Source: a bacterium (GTDB lineage Bacteria > UBP15 > UBA6099). Taken from it: 33,409 nucleotides of DNA. The notes beneath the pieces were generated by a model that ran no database searches, had not been told where the DNA came from, and worked only from the letters and a program-made list of their open reading frames with translations. This document shows positions 7,800-17,072 of the stretch, piece by piece. A program made the translations under genes and the position numbers. Position 1 is the stretch's first letter; each line of letters begins with the position of its first letter. The stretch covers positions 1-33,409 of the forward strand of contig JAKQPS010000154.1 of the NCBI GenBank assembly GCA_029564595.1. The letters run 5' to 3'.

Positions 7800-7907
7800 G
7801 CGACGGGACGCGACGCTGGCGCGTCTCGTCCCGTCGCGCATTGAAACGTTTTGAAGAGATTCCAAAGAGAAACTTTTTCAAAAGTTTCTCTTTGGCCGCC
7901 GGAGGCG
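7800..7907 (+). repeat. Composite hairpin repeat, type B copy 2
   Basis: GC hairpin (7800-7837), linker containing TTGAAACGTTTTGAAGAG, AT-rich hairpin (7862-7895) and mini hairpin CGCC-GGA-GGCG (7897-7907). It is an inverted copy of 137-244. With the two preceding elements it forms a three-element cluster upstream of the hybrid kinase. The rest of 7908-8075 holds only AT-rich leader sequence. Confidence 0.85.
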
Positions 7908-8075
7908 CTTGCGAATATTGCCGCTACATTGTCATGGTTTTAATAAGTATTTCAAAAATGGAAAATTAGCGCTACTATGTTATTGAATCAAACAAATCGA
8001 ATATGACGAATCTTATATGTCGTTCATGGCGGCTTTTGCGACAGAGACTTATTGAGAGATTCAAGGAGCACAACG

Positions 8076-11000
8076 ATGACAGGAACTCTTGATTTCGTTT
8101 ATGCAATGAATCTCGCTACGGCTGTGGCGATAATAAGCGCGCTTCGTTTCATTGAGATGTTTCGCATAATATTTGATAAAATGTCGCAACCGCCCGATTC
8201 AGGCCCGGAATCATCGGCTCTTATCATTGCCAACAAGGCAAACACGAGACAATACAATAAACGAGGCGCATCAAGCGCCGAGCGCTCTCTTGCCGTAAAG
8301 CTGTGCGTTTCCGGGCTAATCTTTTTGGTTGCGGCAATCGCAATGCTGAGTCCTTTTCAGGCCTGCGCCACTGAAACAATCGCGCCTGTGGTTCGAAGCG
8401 CCGCGGAGATTGATTATCCTCCCTTTTCCATTGTCCACGAAGATGGGAGGGCCGACGGTTTTTCCGTCGAATTGATGAGAGAGACTCTCGGTAAGATGGG
8501 CCGCAAGGCAACCTTCCGAACCGGGCCATGGGCGGAGGTAAGAGGATGGCTGGAAAAAGGCGAGATTGACGCTCTGCCGCTTGTGGGACGGACGCCGGAA
8601 CGGGAACATCTCTTCGACTTCACATTCCCTTACATGACAATGTATGGCGCGATTGTCGTGCGGAAGGAAGCGAATGCTCGAAGTCTGGCGGATTTACGAG
8701 GACAGCAGGTATGTGTCATGAAAGGCGACAACGCGGAGGAATTTCTTCGGCGAGAGAAAAGGGATTTCATAATCTCCACGACGCCCTCTTTTACAGACGC
8801 TTTCCATGCGCTGTCGAAAGGAAGCTGCGACGCTGTGGTTGTTCAACGACTCGTCGCGTTGCGTCTTTTGGAAGAAACCGGGATAAGGAATCTGAAAATA
8901 GTCGATGCCCCGGTTTATGGGTTTTCGCAAGATTTCTGCTTTGCGGTCAAGAAGGGCGACAGCAAGTTGTTGTCGGTTTTGAATGAAGGACTGGCTTTAG
9001 CCGTAGCCGACGGGACGCACCGACGGCTGCACGCCAAGTGGTTTGCGCATCTTGAGTTGCCGTCTGACCGCACTATTGTCATTGGCGGCGACCACAACTA
9101 TCCGCCCTTTGAGTTTTTGGATGAAAAGGGCCGCCCTGCGGGATTCACCGTAGAGTTAACGCGGGCTGTCGCGCGCGAGATGAATATAGACGCGCGGATT
9201 CAACTGGGGCCGTGGGCCGACATGGTAGACGCGTTGCGCGACGGAAAAATCGACGCGCTTGAAGGAATGTTCTACAGCCCGGAACGCGATCGCGTTCTGG
9301 ATTTCTCGCCGAGATATTTAGTGATTCATTGCGTCGGCGTAGTGAGGAAAGGCGAAGGGCCGCCCCCCTCTAAAATCGAAGAATTGCGGGGTCGAGACCT
9401 AGTCGTGCAAGCCGGGGACGCCATACTGGACGCGCTAGCGGAACACGGAATCGAGGCTAGGGTAACCACCGTCGAGACGCAGGAAGATGTCGCGCGCGCG
9501 GTGGCCGAAGGCCGGAACGACATCGGACTTATGACCCGGTTCGGCGCGCTGCACGCTGTCAGAAAATACGGATGGAAAAATATCGAGATCGGCCGTCAGG
9601 CATTCTATTCAGGCGAGTACGCCTACGCCGTGCCGCAGGGAAACGAAGCGCTGCTTGCACAATTCACGGAGGGGCTGCGGATACTTAAAGACTCCGGAGA
9701 GTATCAGCGGATTTATGAAAAGTGGCTTGGCGTATATGAGCCGAGCATATCCTCGCGGGAGGCAATAAGGCGCGTCGCCCTCGTTGCCGCTCCGCTGCTT
9801 ATGATCGTGATATTAGCCCTGCTATGGTCTTGGTCTTTGCGACGGCAGATAGCGGTCCGCACGAGGGAACTCAGAGAGAGTCTGGAGCGTTTTAGGGCTG
9901 TGTTCGAGGCGGCGAACGTGGGAAAATCCATAACATTGCCGACGGGCGAGATTAATATCAATAAGGCTTTTGCCGATATGCTCGGCTACTCGGTTGATGA
10001 CCTTAAGGGTAAATCTTGGCAGGAACTCACCCCGCCCGAAGACGTGCCGGAGACGGAGCGGCGCATCGCCCCTTTGCTCGATGGCAAGGAAGACCACACG
10101 CGTTTCGATAAGAGATACGTCCGCAAGGACGGCAGCGCTGTATGGACGGACGTCAGTTCGACAATCCGGCGCGACAGCAATAACAACCCTCTTCACTTCA
10201 TCACCACGGTGGTTGATATAACAGAGCGCAAGCGGGCCGAGAAGTTTCTGCGCGAAAGCGAGGAAAGATACCGTTCGACACTAGACGGAATGCTGGAAGG
10301 ATGCCAGATAATCACGCCGGAATGGAAATACGCCTACGTAAACGAAGCGGCCGCCCGCCACGGCCGCAAAAGAACTGATGAACTGATCGGCCATACTATG
10401 ATGGAGGCGTATCCGGGCATCGAAGACACCGAACTTTTTTCTGCGCTTCGGGAATGCATGATGGAACGCGTTCCCCGGCGTTTCGAGAATGAGTTTAAAT
10501 ATGCCGACGGCGGGCGGGGCTATTTTCAACTCAGCGTCGAACCTGTGCCTGAAGGCTTGTTCATTCTCTCACAGGACATCACTAAACAGCGCATCATGGA
10601 AGCCCAACTGATACAATCCCAGAAGATGGAGTCTGTCGGGCGGCTGGCCGGGGGCGTGGCGCACGATTTCAACAACATGTTGTCAGTAATAATCGGCAAC
10701 GCGGAAATTGCTATGGCGAGCATGGATGCCGCAGATCCCATCTATAAAGACATTGAGGAAATTCACAAGGCGGGGGAACGGTCAGCCGAACTTACTCGCC
10801 AACTGCTGGCTTTCGCCCGCAAACAGACTGTTTCTCCCGTAGCGATGGACTTGAACAAAAGCGTGTCGAACATGTTGAAAATGCTGCAACGGCTCATCGG
10901 CGAGGATATTGACCTTGTATGGAAACCGGGACACAACATCTGGACGATAAAAATTGACCCATCACAGATCGACCGGATCATTGCCAATCTGATAGTGAAC

Positions 11001-11741
11001 GCTAGAGAATCAATCGCCGGCGTGGGCAAGGTTACTATAGAAACGGAAAACACGGCGCTGGATGAAGAGTACTGCGCCGACCATATTGGTTTTATTCCGG
11101 GTGAATACGCGATGATCGCGGTAAGCGACGATGGGTGCGGCATGGACACTGAAACGCTTAATAACATATTCGAACCTTTCTACACCACTAAGGGAAAAGG
11201 CACCGGGCTTGGGCTGGCTACCGTTTATGGAGCCGTCAGACAGAATAACGGTTTCATCAACGTGTACAGCGAACCGGGCAAAGGCTCCACGTTCAAGGTG
11301 TATCTGCCTAGATTCGAAAGCGAAAACGGCGAAGAGACGGCAAAAACCGGGCCGCCTCGCTTACGGCCAACAGGCACAGAGACTGTTCTGATAGTTGAGG
11401 ACGAGCCGGCGATTCTGTCGCTGGGAAAGAGAATTCTAGAAGGGTTGGGCTATAAGACGCTCGCCGCCAAAACGCCGTCAGAAGCTTTTCAGAAGGCTGA
11501 GGAATACGCCGGAGATATTCATCTGCTGCTTACCGATGTGGTAATGCCGGAGATGACTGGACGCGAAGTCGCGGAGAAACTCGGCGCAACACGGCCTAAC
11601 ATGAAATTTCTGTACATGTCCGGCTATACCGCTAACGTAATCGCGCATCATGGCATTTTGGACGCCGGCGTGCGCTTCGTTCAGAAACCATTTTCGGTAG
11701 ACGAACTTGCGCAAAAAATCCGGGAAGCGCTCGACGGTTGA
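8076..11741 (+). CDS. BvgS-like hybrid sensor histidine kinase
   Basis: A 1221-residue inner-membrane sensor. In order: a hydrophobic segment (about 5-26), a second hydrophobic/export segment (about 72-95), two SBP_bac_3 solute-binding domains (about 100-325 and 330-548), a membrane helix (about 567-588), two PAS domains (about 600-725 and 730-850), a HisKA domain with GGVAHDFNNM (phospho-His 863), an ATPase domain with N box NLIVNARESI (N975), DDGCGMD and GKGTGLGLA, and a receiver with LLTDVVMP (phospho-Asp 1154). Paired SBP domains recall BvgS/EvgS, which sense small periplasmic solutes. AAGGAG at 8063-8068 sets the ATG at 8076. No partner regulator lies in the window, so its targets are unknown. 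Confidence 0.93.
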   Translation: MTGTLDFVYAMNLATAVAIISALRFIEMFRIIFDKMSQPPDSGPESSALIIANKANTRQYNKRGASSAERSLAVKLCVSGLIFLVAAIAMLSPFQACATETIAPVVRSAAEIDYPPFSIVHEDGRADGFSVELMRETLGKMGRKATFRTGPWAEVRGWLEKGEIDALPLVGRTPEREHLFDFTFPYMTMYGAIVVRKEANARSLADLRGQQVCVMKGDNAEEFLRREKRDFIISTTPSFTDAFHALSKGSCDAVVVQRLVALRLLEETGIRNLKIVDAPVYGFSQDFCFAVKKGDSKLLSVLNEGLALAVADGTHRRLHAKWFAHLELPSDRTIVIGGDHNYPPFEFLDEKGRPAGFTVELTRAVAREMNIDARIQLGPWADMVDALRDGKIDALEGMFYSPERDRVLDFSPRYLVIHCVGVVRKGEGPPPSKIEELRGRDLVVQAGDAILDALAEHGIEARVTTVETQEDVARAVAEGRNDIGLMTRFGALHAVRKYGWKNIEIGRQAFYSGEYAYAVPQGNEALLAQFTEGLRILKDSGEYQRIYEKWLGVYEPSISSREAIRRVALVAAPLLMIVILALLWSWSLRRQIAVRTRELRESLERFRAVFEAANVGKSITLPTGEININKAFADMLGYSVDDLKGKSWQELTPPEDVPETERRIAPLLDGKEDHTRFDKRYVRKDGSAVWTDVSSTIRRDSNNNPLHFITTVVDITERKRAEKFLRESEERYRSTLDGMLEGCQIITPEWKYAYVNEAAARHGRKRTDELIGHTMMEAYPGIEDTELFSALRECMMERVPRRFENEFKYADGGRGYFQLSVEPVPEGLFILSQDITKQRIMEAQLIQSQKMESVGRLAGGVAHDFNNMLSVIIGNAEIAMASMDAADPIYKDIEEIHKAGERSAELTRQLLAFARKQTVSPVAMDLNKSVSNMLKMLQRLIGEDIDLVWKPGHNIWTIKIDPSQIDRIIANLIVNARESIAGVGKVTIETENTALDEEYCADHIGFIPGEYAMIAVSDDGCGMDTETLNNIFEPFYTTKGKGTGLGLATVYGAVRQNNGFINVYSEPGKGSTFKVYLPRFESENGEETAKTGPPRLRPTGTETVLIVEDEPAILSLGKRILEGLGYKTLAAKTPSEAFQKAEEYAGDIHLLLTDVVMPEMTGREVAEKLGATRPNMKFLYMSGYTANVIAHHGILDAGVRFVQKPFSVDELAQKIREALDG

Positions 11742-11843
11742 TCCTCTTTTTTTTTGCGCCTGCTTTGAATAAAGCAAAAAACACAGCGCGTCAAATCATG
11801 CTGAATTCATCATTAGGATTAGGGCTTAAACATTTTCACAGGA

Positions 11844-11938
11844 GCGACGGGACGCGACGCTGGCGCGTCTCGTCCCGTCGCGCATTGAATCGTTTTGAAG
11901 AGATTCCAAAGAGAAACTTTTCAAAAGTTTCTCTTTGG
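11844..11938 (+). repeat. Composite hairpin repeat, type B copy 3
   Basis: GC hairpin (11844-11881) identical to that at 7800-7837, linker with one base change, and AT-rich hairpin (11906-11938, one T shorter). The mini hairpin is missing. It lies between the convergent 3' ends of the hybrid kinase and wecB genes, where it could serve as a two-way terminator. Confidence 0.85.
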
Positions 11939-11960
11939 CTTATCGCTTTTTTCTATGTTT

Positions 11961-13115
11961 TCATGCGTTTTCTGGAGAGGCGAATTCATCGGGGCGGGAT
12001 TGGGCGTGGTTGAATTTATAGAGGAGGAAATCGGCGATGCGGCGGGAGGCAAGGCCGTCGCCGTAGGGATTGGAGCCGCGAGTCATTGAAGCATAGAAGA
12101 CCTCGTCGTCCAAAAGTCGGGAGGCGAAGGAGAAAATCTTTTCGCGGTCAGGACCGATGACGGCGGCGGCTCCGGCGGCGACGGCTTCCGGGCGTTCGGT
12201 GACTTTGCGGAGCACCAGCACGGGGGTTTTAAGGGAGGGGGCTTCCTCCTGAACGCCGCCGGAATCGGTAAGAATGAGGCGGGCGCGTTTCATGAGGGAG
12301 ACGAACGGGAGATAGTCCTGCGGGGGCAGGATGTGGGCGCGCGGGAGTCCGCCGAGAATTTCGCGGGCGACATCCTGAACTGCGGGATTGAGGTGAGCCG
12401 GGAAAACGATGTGGGCGTCCGAGCGTTTTTCGGCGATGTCGCGCAGGCCGAGGCAGATTTCCCGCATGGGAGCGCCGAGGTTTTCCCGCCTGTGCGTTTC
12501 GACGAGGATGATGCGGGCGTCTTCCGGAACTCCGTCCGGCAACGCGGACGGGGCCGGCATTTCGGCCGCTAGCAGAAGCGCGTCTATCACCGTGTTTCCG
12601 GTGATGAATATGTTTTCCGGCGGTTTGTTTTCGGCGAGCAGTGTGTCGCGCGCGCCTGATGTGGGAGCAAGAAGGATATCGGCAAGCGAGTCGATCATGG
12701 CGCGGTTCATTTCTTCAGGGAACGGGTTGTAGCGGTCGCCCGTTCTGAGGCCGGCTTCGACGTGGCCGACGGGGATGCGCGCGTAGTAAGAAGCGAGAGC
12801 GCCGACGAAGGATGTCGTGGTGTCTCCATGCACGAGAACAATGTCGGGAGATATGGTTTCGAGCGCGCGTTCCATGCCTTCTAGCGCGCGGGTGGTCACT
12901 TGGGTGAGCGTCTGGCGGTCGAGCATTATGTTCAGGTCGATGTCGGGTTTGAGGCCGAACAGCGACAGCATCTGGTCCAGCATCGCGCGGTGCTGGCCGG
13001 TGACGACAATTTTGTGGTCGATCTGCGGCCGGCGGGCGAGTTCGAGGGCGACGGGGGCCATTTTTATCGCTTCCGGCCTCGTTCCGAACACCGAGCACAC
13101 TTTCAGTTTCTTCAT
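11961..13115 (-). CDS. wecB: UDP-N-acetylglucosamine 2-epimerase (non-hydrolysing)
   Basis: WecB/MnaA interconverts UDP-GlcNAc and UDP-ManNAc in the cytoplasm for surface polysaccharides. The 384-residue protein matches family length and carries GTRPEAIK (11-18), HGDTTT (96-101), GHVEAGLRT (117-125), PFPEEMNR (131-138), a DSGGVQEE motif and TERPE, which together build the UDP and active-site pocket. It begins four bases after the wecA stop and is almost certainly translated with it. There is no clear ribosome binding site beyond the end of wecA. No wecC-type UDP-ManNAc dehydrogenase follows, so the fate of ManNAc is not shown here. Confidence 0.95.
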   Translation of the reverse strand: MKKLKVCSVFGTRPEAIKMAPVALELARRPQIDHKIVVTGQHRAMLDQMLSLFGLKPDIDLNIMLDRQTLTQVTTRALEGMERALETISPDIVLVHGDTTTSFVGALASYYARIPVGHVEAGLRTGDRYNPFPEEMNRAMIDSLADILLAPTSGARDTLLAENKPPENIFITGNTVIDALLLAAEMPAPSALPDGVPEDARIILVETHRRENLGAPMREICLGLRDIAEKRSDAHIVFPAHLNPAVQDVAREILGGLPRAHILPPQDYLPFVSLMKRARLILTDSGGVQEEAPSLKTPVLVLRKVTERPEAVAAGAAAVIGPDREKIFSFASRLLDDEVFYASMTRGSNPYGDGLASRRIADFLLYKFNHAQSRPDEFASPENA

Positions 13116-13119
13116 TGTT

Positions 13120-14148
13120 TCACGCCTTGGGCTTGTTTTTTTTCACGACTTTGCCGATGCCGATGAGCAAAAGCGCCACGGCGGCGACGGACAGCATGAG
13201 ATAGAGCGCGAGCAGCCATTCCTTGATTATAGCCAGCGAGACGGCGCTGAGCGCGAACGTTATCAGGTAGCAGAGTATGACCGCGTCCCGGTGATGCCAG
13301 CCGCGCGCGAGGAAGCGGTGGTGGAGGTGTTCCTTGTCCGCGCCCGACATCACGGGCTTTCGGCTGTAGAGCCTGCGGACGATGGCAAACCCGGTGTCGA
13401 AGATGGGCACTCCGAGCGCGAATATGGGAATGAGCAGCGTGAGGGTGGATGTGATTTTGAACGCGCCGGTGACGGCGAGCGCGGCTGCGGTGAATCCGAG
13501 AAAGTACGCGCCTGAGTCGCCCATGAAAGTCTTTGAAGGAAAGAAGTTCCAGCGGAGGAAGCCCGCCGAGGCGCCGACGAGCGCGAGGGCCATGAGCGCG
13601 CTTTCTGTCTGGCCTCTGCTTGCCGCCACGAGAAAAAATGTGAGCGAGGCGATGTTGACGATCCCGGCCGCCAGCCCGTCCAGCCCGTCTATGAGGTTCA
13701 CCGCGTTTGTTACGCCGACCAGCCACGCCACAGTGACGGCGAACGACAGCCAGAGGGGGAGCGGGAAGACGCCGCCGGCGGGGTTGGTGACGAACTGAAC
13801 GCGAACGCCGAGCGAGAATACGAGGCAGGCTACCGCGATCTGAGCGATAAGCTTCGGGAGCGCTCGAAGAGAGCGAATATCGTCCGCCAGCCCTATGCAG
13901 AGAGCGAGAAACGAGCCGAGGATGACCGGGCCTCTGAGGGGAGCGTCGCCTCCCGCGACAAGCAGCGCCGCGGCGAAGGCGAAGAACATGGCCGGGCCGC
14001 CCATGCGCGCGGTGGGTTTCACGTTGACCCTGCGCGGGCCGGGCATGTCCACCGCGCCCCACTTGAACGCCAGCCGCACGAACGTCGGCGTCATCAGCAA
14101 CGACACCGCCAGAGCTACCGCAAAAGTGACAAGATAGTTTGATGTCAT
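13120..14148 (-). CDS. wecA: Undecaprenyl-phosphate GlcNAc-1-phosphate transferase (WecA/TagO family)
   Basis: This polytopic membrane enzyme transfers a HexNAc-1-phosphate from UDP-sugar to undecaprenyl phosphate, the first step of many O-antigen, common-antigen or teichoic-type glycans. The 342 residues contain about ten helices and the family motifs DD (89-90), NAVNLIDGLDGLA (148-160), MGDSG (209-213) and HLHHR (274-278); the last sorts it with WecA/TagO rather than MraY. It lies 41 bp after der and 4 bp before wecB. The start ATG at 14148 has no clear ribosome binding site. UDP-GlcNAc is the likely donor given wecB next to it. Confidence 0.93.
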   Translation of the reverse strand: MTSNYLVTFAVALAVSLLMTPTFVRLAFKWGAVDMPGPRRVNVKPTARMGGPAMFFAFAAALLVAGGDAPLRGPVILGSFLALCIGLADDIRSLRALPKLIAQIAVACLVFSLGVRVQFVTNPAGGVFPLPLWLSFAVTVAWLVGVTNAVNLIDGLDGLAAGIVNIASLTFFLVAASRGQTESALMALALVGASAGFLRWNFFPSKTFMGDSGAYFLGFTAAALAVTGAFKITSTLTLLIPIFALGVPIFDTGFAIVRRLYSRKPVMSGADKEHLHHRFLARGWHHRDAVILCYLITFALSAVSLAIIKEWLLALYLMLSVAAVALLLIGIGKVVKKNKPKA

Positions 14149-14189
14149 GTTTTATACGCGCGCGCGCCGCGCTTTCAAACGCCGCGCTT

Positions 14190-15521
14190 TCACTTTTTCT
14201 TCTTCACGGGAGCGCCCGACAGCTTCAGGTCCAGCGGGACTCCGACAAGGTCGAACACTCCGCGGATCCTGTTTTCCACCAGCTTGACGTAAGCCTGCGG
14301 GAAAAGCTCCGGATCATTTACTTTGATTATTATGCGGGGCGGGTTGGCGCTGTCGTGCACCACGCCCCTTATCTCGCCCATCTTCCTGCCTCGCGAGCCG
14401 GGGGAATACATCGAGCGGACGTCATAAACGACGTTGGTCAGCAGCTCAAGCGGCAGCATGAATCTCATGCGGGCGCTCACCTCTGAGAGCCGGTCGAGCA
14501 GCGCCTCCATCCCCGCGCGCTCCCGCGCCGACACGAACAGTACGGGCGTATGCATCAGGAACGGGGCTTCGGTCTTGATGTGGTGCAGGAAGTTGTCGTA
14601 GTCGGGGTTGTCGACGAGGTCCATCTTGTTGCACACGATGACGAGGCCGCGCTTCAAATCGATGGCCTCGTTTATTATTCTTTTGTCGCCTTCCAGCAAC
14701 CCGTCCCGCGAGTCCAGAACCAGAGCCACGACGTCGGATTCGGCCATCGCGCGCCGGGTGCGCGTCGAGCTGTAGAATTCCAGCCTGTCCATCTTCGACT
14801 TGCGGCGCTTAAGCCCGGCGGTGTCCACTATCACGAACCTGCGCCCGTCGTGAACGAATTCGGCGTCCACTTTGTCCCGCGTGGTTCCGGGAACGTCGGA
14901 TACCACGCACCGCTCCTCGCCGAGGACGGCGTTGACGATGGAGGATTTTCCCACATTCGGCCTGCCGACTACGCAGAACCTCGTCTCAGGCGTCTCGAAC
15001 GACGCTCCGCGCGCCTTCGGAAGCAGCGCCGCTACGCGCTCCCTGAGCGCCTCTATGTTGTCGCCGTGCAGGGCGGACACGGCTATCGGCTCGCCCATGC
15101 CGAGAGCGAAAAACTCCGAGGCTCCCTGCGCGATCTTTCCGCTGTCGGATTTGTTCGCGGCCAGAATCACCGGCTTATTGTGCTTGCGCAGGACATCGGC
15201 CACAATCCGGTCCTCCGGCATCACGCCCGCCGCGGCGTCCGCCACGAAAACGAGGACGGCCGAGCTTTCAAAGGACATCAGTATCTGTTTTTCTATATTG
15301 CGGTCCAGCTCCGATTTTCCGCCGGGGGTCAGCCCTCCGGTGTCCACAAGGAACGCGGGAACGCCGCCGAATCCGCATCTGGCGAATATCCTGTCGCGGG
15401 TCACTCCCGCCATATCGTCCACTATAGACACTCTGCGGCCAAGCAGCCGGTTGAACAGAGTGGACTTGCCCACGTTCGGCCTGCCGACTATGGACACCAA
15501 GGGAGGCGTTTCAGTTTTCAA
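14190..15521 (-). CDS. der: Ribosome-assembly GTPase Der (EngA)
   Basis: Der is an essential GTPase with two tandem G domains that helps mature the large ribosomal subunit. Both P-loops read GRPNVGKS, with later DTGG/DTAG switch and NKSD/NKMD base-recognition motifs, and a C-terminal KH-like domain ending in a Lys tail. I choose TTG at 15521 (443 residues), because GGAG lies nine bases upstream and it avoids overlap; an in-frame TTG at 15539 would overlap yjbQ by 14 bp with no ribosome binding site. It follows yjbQ and precedes wecA in a likely operon. Confidence 0.96.
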   Translation of the reverse strand: MKTETPPLVSIVGRPNVGKSTLFNRLLGRRVSIVDDMAGVTRDRIFARCGFGGVPAFLVDTGGLTPGGKSELDRNIEKQILMSFESSAVLVFVADAAAGVMPEDRIVADVLRKHNKPVILAANKSDSGKIAQGASEFFALGMGEPIAVSALHGDNIEALRERVAALLPKARGASFETPETRFCVVGRPNVGKSSIVNAVLGEERCVVSDVPGTTRDKVDAEFVHDGRRFVIVDTAGLKRRKSKMDRLEFYSSTRTRRAMAESDVVALVLDSRDGLLEGDKRIINEAIDLKRGLVIVCNKMDLVDNPDYDNFLHHIKTEAPFLMHTPVLFVSARERAGMEALLDRLSEVSARMRFMLPLELLTNVVYDVRSMYSPGSRGRKMGEIRGVVHDSANPPRIIIKVNDPELFPQAYVKLVENRIRGVFDLVGVPLDLKLSGAPVKKKK

Positions 15522-15525
15522 TATA

Positions 15526-15942
15526 TTATTCTCCGACAATCTGCACTATCAGATTGCGCATCCTCGCCCGCGTGTCAAAATCCACGAAGACAATCTGTTG
15601 CCATGTGCCGAGAGCAAGCGCGCCGTCCGTCAGCGGGACGGTCAGCGACGGGCCGAGCAGAGACGCGCGCAGATGCGAATGCCCGTTGCCGTCTCCCCAC
15701 CGCGCGTTGTGCGCGTAATCTTTCCCTTGCGGAGCCAGCCGCTCCATAAGCTCGGCGAAATCTTTCACAAGGCCGCTCTCATACTCGATGGTGGTGACCG
15801 CTCCGGTAGCCCCCGGCACAAACACCGTCACTATGCCGTCCTTGATGCCCGACTCCTCCGCCGCCCTCGACACCTCGGCGGTGATGTCCGTCATCTGGCC
15901 GTTGCCTTCGGTGTTCAACTCCAGTTCGGACTGTCTGACCAT
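15526..15942 (-). CDS. yjbQ: YjbQ/UPF0047 family protein
   Basis: A 138-residue cytoplasmic protein with the near-invariant family core HNARWGDGNGHSH (78-90), followed by SLLGPSLTVPL and LGTWQQIVFVDFD. The clustered His/Asp residues form a probable metal or phosphate site. Members have been reported to show weak thiamin-phosphate synthase activity, but the true role is unsettled. The ATG at 15942 is preceded by GGGAGGAA. It is immediately upstream of der on the same strand, four bases from the preferred der start. Confidence 0.92.
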   Translation of the reverse strand: MVRQSELELNTEGNGQMTDITAEVSRAAEESGIKDGIVTVFVPGATGAVTTIEYESGLVKDFAELMERLAPQGKDYAHNARWGDGNGHSHLRASLLGPSLTVPLTDGALALGTWQQIVFVDFDTRARMRNLIVQIVGE

Positions 15943-15972
15943 TTCAAGTTCCTCCCGTCGCGCTCTCCCGGC

Positions 15973-16001
15973 TATTCATTTTACATTACCCGGCCTATAA
16001 T
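15973..16001 (+). promoter_or_regulatory. Possible promoter for the gene at 16080
   Basis: A perfect -10 TATAAT (15996-16001) with a poor -35 TATTCA (15973-15978) at 17 bp. It lies between two divergent genes. Confidence 0.35.
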
Positions 16002-16079
16002 GGAAACAGCGGCGGCGGCAACCTCGCCCGGCGCGGCTTGACGCCGACCGCGCGGGAATATTTCCTCCGGAGCCGGACG

Positions 16080-16445
16080 TTGAGCTTCTTCGACAATATC
16101 CAGAGCGCGGCAGCAAGAGACGAAGAGGTCGAACTTTTCGACATCCTCGGTTCGGGCTATTACGCCTATCTGGAGACCGGCGAACGACTCGACATCCAAC
16201 GCGCTTTCAACTTTCAGCCCCGCATCGACGACTTCAACGACTATTACTCGGTTATGTTCGCGGAAACGCCCTCCGCGTTTTTCGTGTTCCGCCAGCGCGT
16301 CACGGAAGGAAAAGCCGCCCCGTGGAGAACTTTTCTTGAGATAAAGGCGCGCAGACCGAGCGTGTTCTACGCGCAGGCATGCTCGCTCGCCTGCCGTCTA
16401 CGCGAACTTTACGGCAGACCCCGCGACGCCGCCCCTCCGGGTTGA
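16080..16445 (+). CDS. Small hypothetical protein
   Basis: I do not recognise this 121-residue protein. It is soluble, acidic in its first half, and rich in Phe, Tyr and Asp (for example FNFQPRIDDFNDYYSVMF), a composition unlike chance translation of GC-rich DNA, which supports a real gene. TTG at 16080 is chosen because GGAG lies seven bases upstream; an in-frame TTG at 16038 would add 14 residues but has no ribosome binding site. No signal peptide, membrane helix or Cys cluster is seen. It ends 74 bp before the next plus-strand gene, which has its own promoter. Confidence 0.6.
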   Translation: MSFFDNIQSAAARDEEVELFDILGSGYYAYLETGERLDIQRAFNFQPRIDDFNDYYSVMFAETPSAFFVFRQRVTEGKAAPWRTFLEIKARRPSVFYAQACSLACRLRELYGRPRDAAPPG

Positions 16446-16469
16446 AGACTTTTGAAATGGGTATATAAT
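16442..16469 (+). promoter_or_regulatory. Promoter of the bifunctional-nuclease-family gene
   Basis: -35 TTGAAG (16442-16447), 16-bp spacer and perfect -10 TATAAT (16464-16469). It overlaps the stop of the preceding gene. Confidence 0.6.
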
Positions 16470-16519
16470 TAGTTCAGTGGCGGGCGACCGCAATCTCTAC
16501 TACGGAAGGACTCTCAACT

Positions 16520-17014
16520 TTGTCCAGCGACGAAATGGTCCCGGTCGAGGTATACTGCGTCCGGTTCGACATATTCAACAAAGTCCCCGTCGTGCTGCTA
16601 AAAGACAGCGCCGGCGACAGGTTTCTGCCCATCTGGATAGGCATGTTCGAGGCCACCCAGATCGAGATAGCCCTCGAAGGCGTCTCCGTCCCCCGACCCA
16701 TGAGCCACGACCTCATGAAGTCTCTCCTCGAAAGCTTCGACCTCAAACTCAAGGAAATCAGGATACACGACATAATAGAGGGCACGTTCCACGCAAAAAT
16801 GCTCGTCAGCAAGGACAACGGCGACCCGGTGCTGGTGGACGCAAGGCCCAGCGACGCCATCGCCCTCTCTCTCCGCACCGACACGCCGATATATGTCTCA
16901 AAACGAATCATAGACGAGGCGGCCATCGTCGGCGGCCCCCCGGACGACGAGGAAATTCAGAAATTTAAAGAATTCGTCCAGAACATCAAACCCGCAGACT
17001 TCAAAGAATCATAA
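16520..17014 (+). CDS. Bifunctional nuclease family protein (DUF151)
   Basis: A 164-residue cytoplasmic protein with the full DUF151/BFN core: LPIWIGMFEATQIEIAL (36-52), RPMSHDL (59-65) and DARPSDAIALSLR (107-119). Plant and some bacterial members are reported to have RNase and DNase activity; the bacterial physiological role is poorly known. TTG at 16520 has GGAAGGA nine bases upstream; the ATG at 16535 is an alternative but lies 24 bases from that site. The C-terminal tail after about 138 is acidic. It faces hypB tail to tail. Confidence 0.9.
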   Translation: MSSDEMVPVEVYCVRFDIFNKVPVVLLKDSAGDRFLPIWIGMFEATQIEIALEGVSVPRPMSHDLMKSLLESFDLKLKEIRIHDIIEGTFHAKMLVSKDNGDPVLVDARPSDAIALSLRTDTPIYVSKRIIDEAAIVGGPPDDEEIQKFKEFVQNIKPADFKES

Positions 17015-17016
17015 CC

Positions 17017-17040
17017 CGGTTTTTTCACAAGAAAAATCCG
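17017..17040. terminator. Possible two-way terminator
   Basis: CGGTTTTTT (17017-17025) pairs with AAAAATCCG (17032-17040) with one mismatch. It lies between convergent genes, but the stem is mostly A-T. Confidence 0.35.
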
Positions 17041-17072
17041 TGAAATCGAATAAAAAGCGATCTGCTCAGTTG

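Noticed and set aside
12817-13515. Plus-strand frame of 232 codons
   Set aside because: Antisense to wecA and wecB, with basic low-complexity translation.
14550-16041. Plus-strand frames of 399 and 389 codons
   Set aside because: Antisense to der and yjbQ; a common effect of GC-rich codon use.
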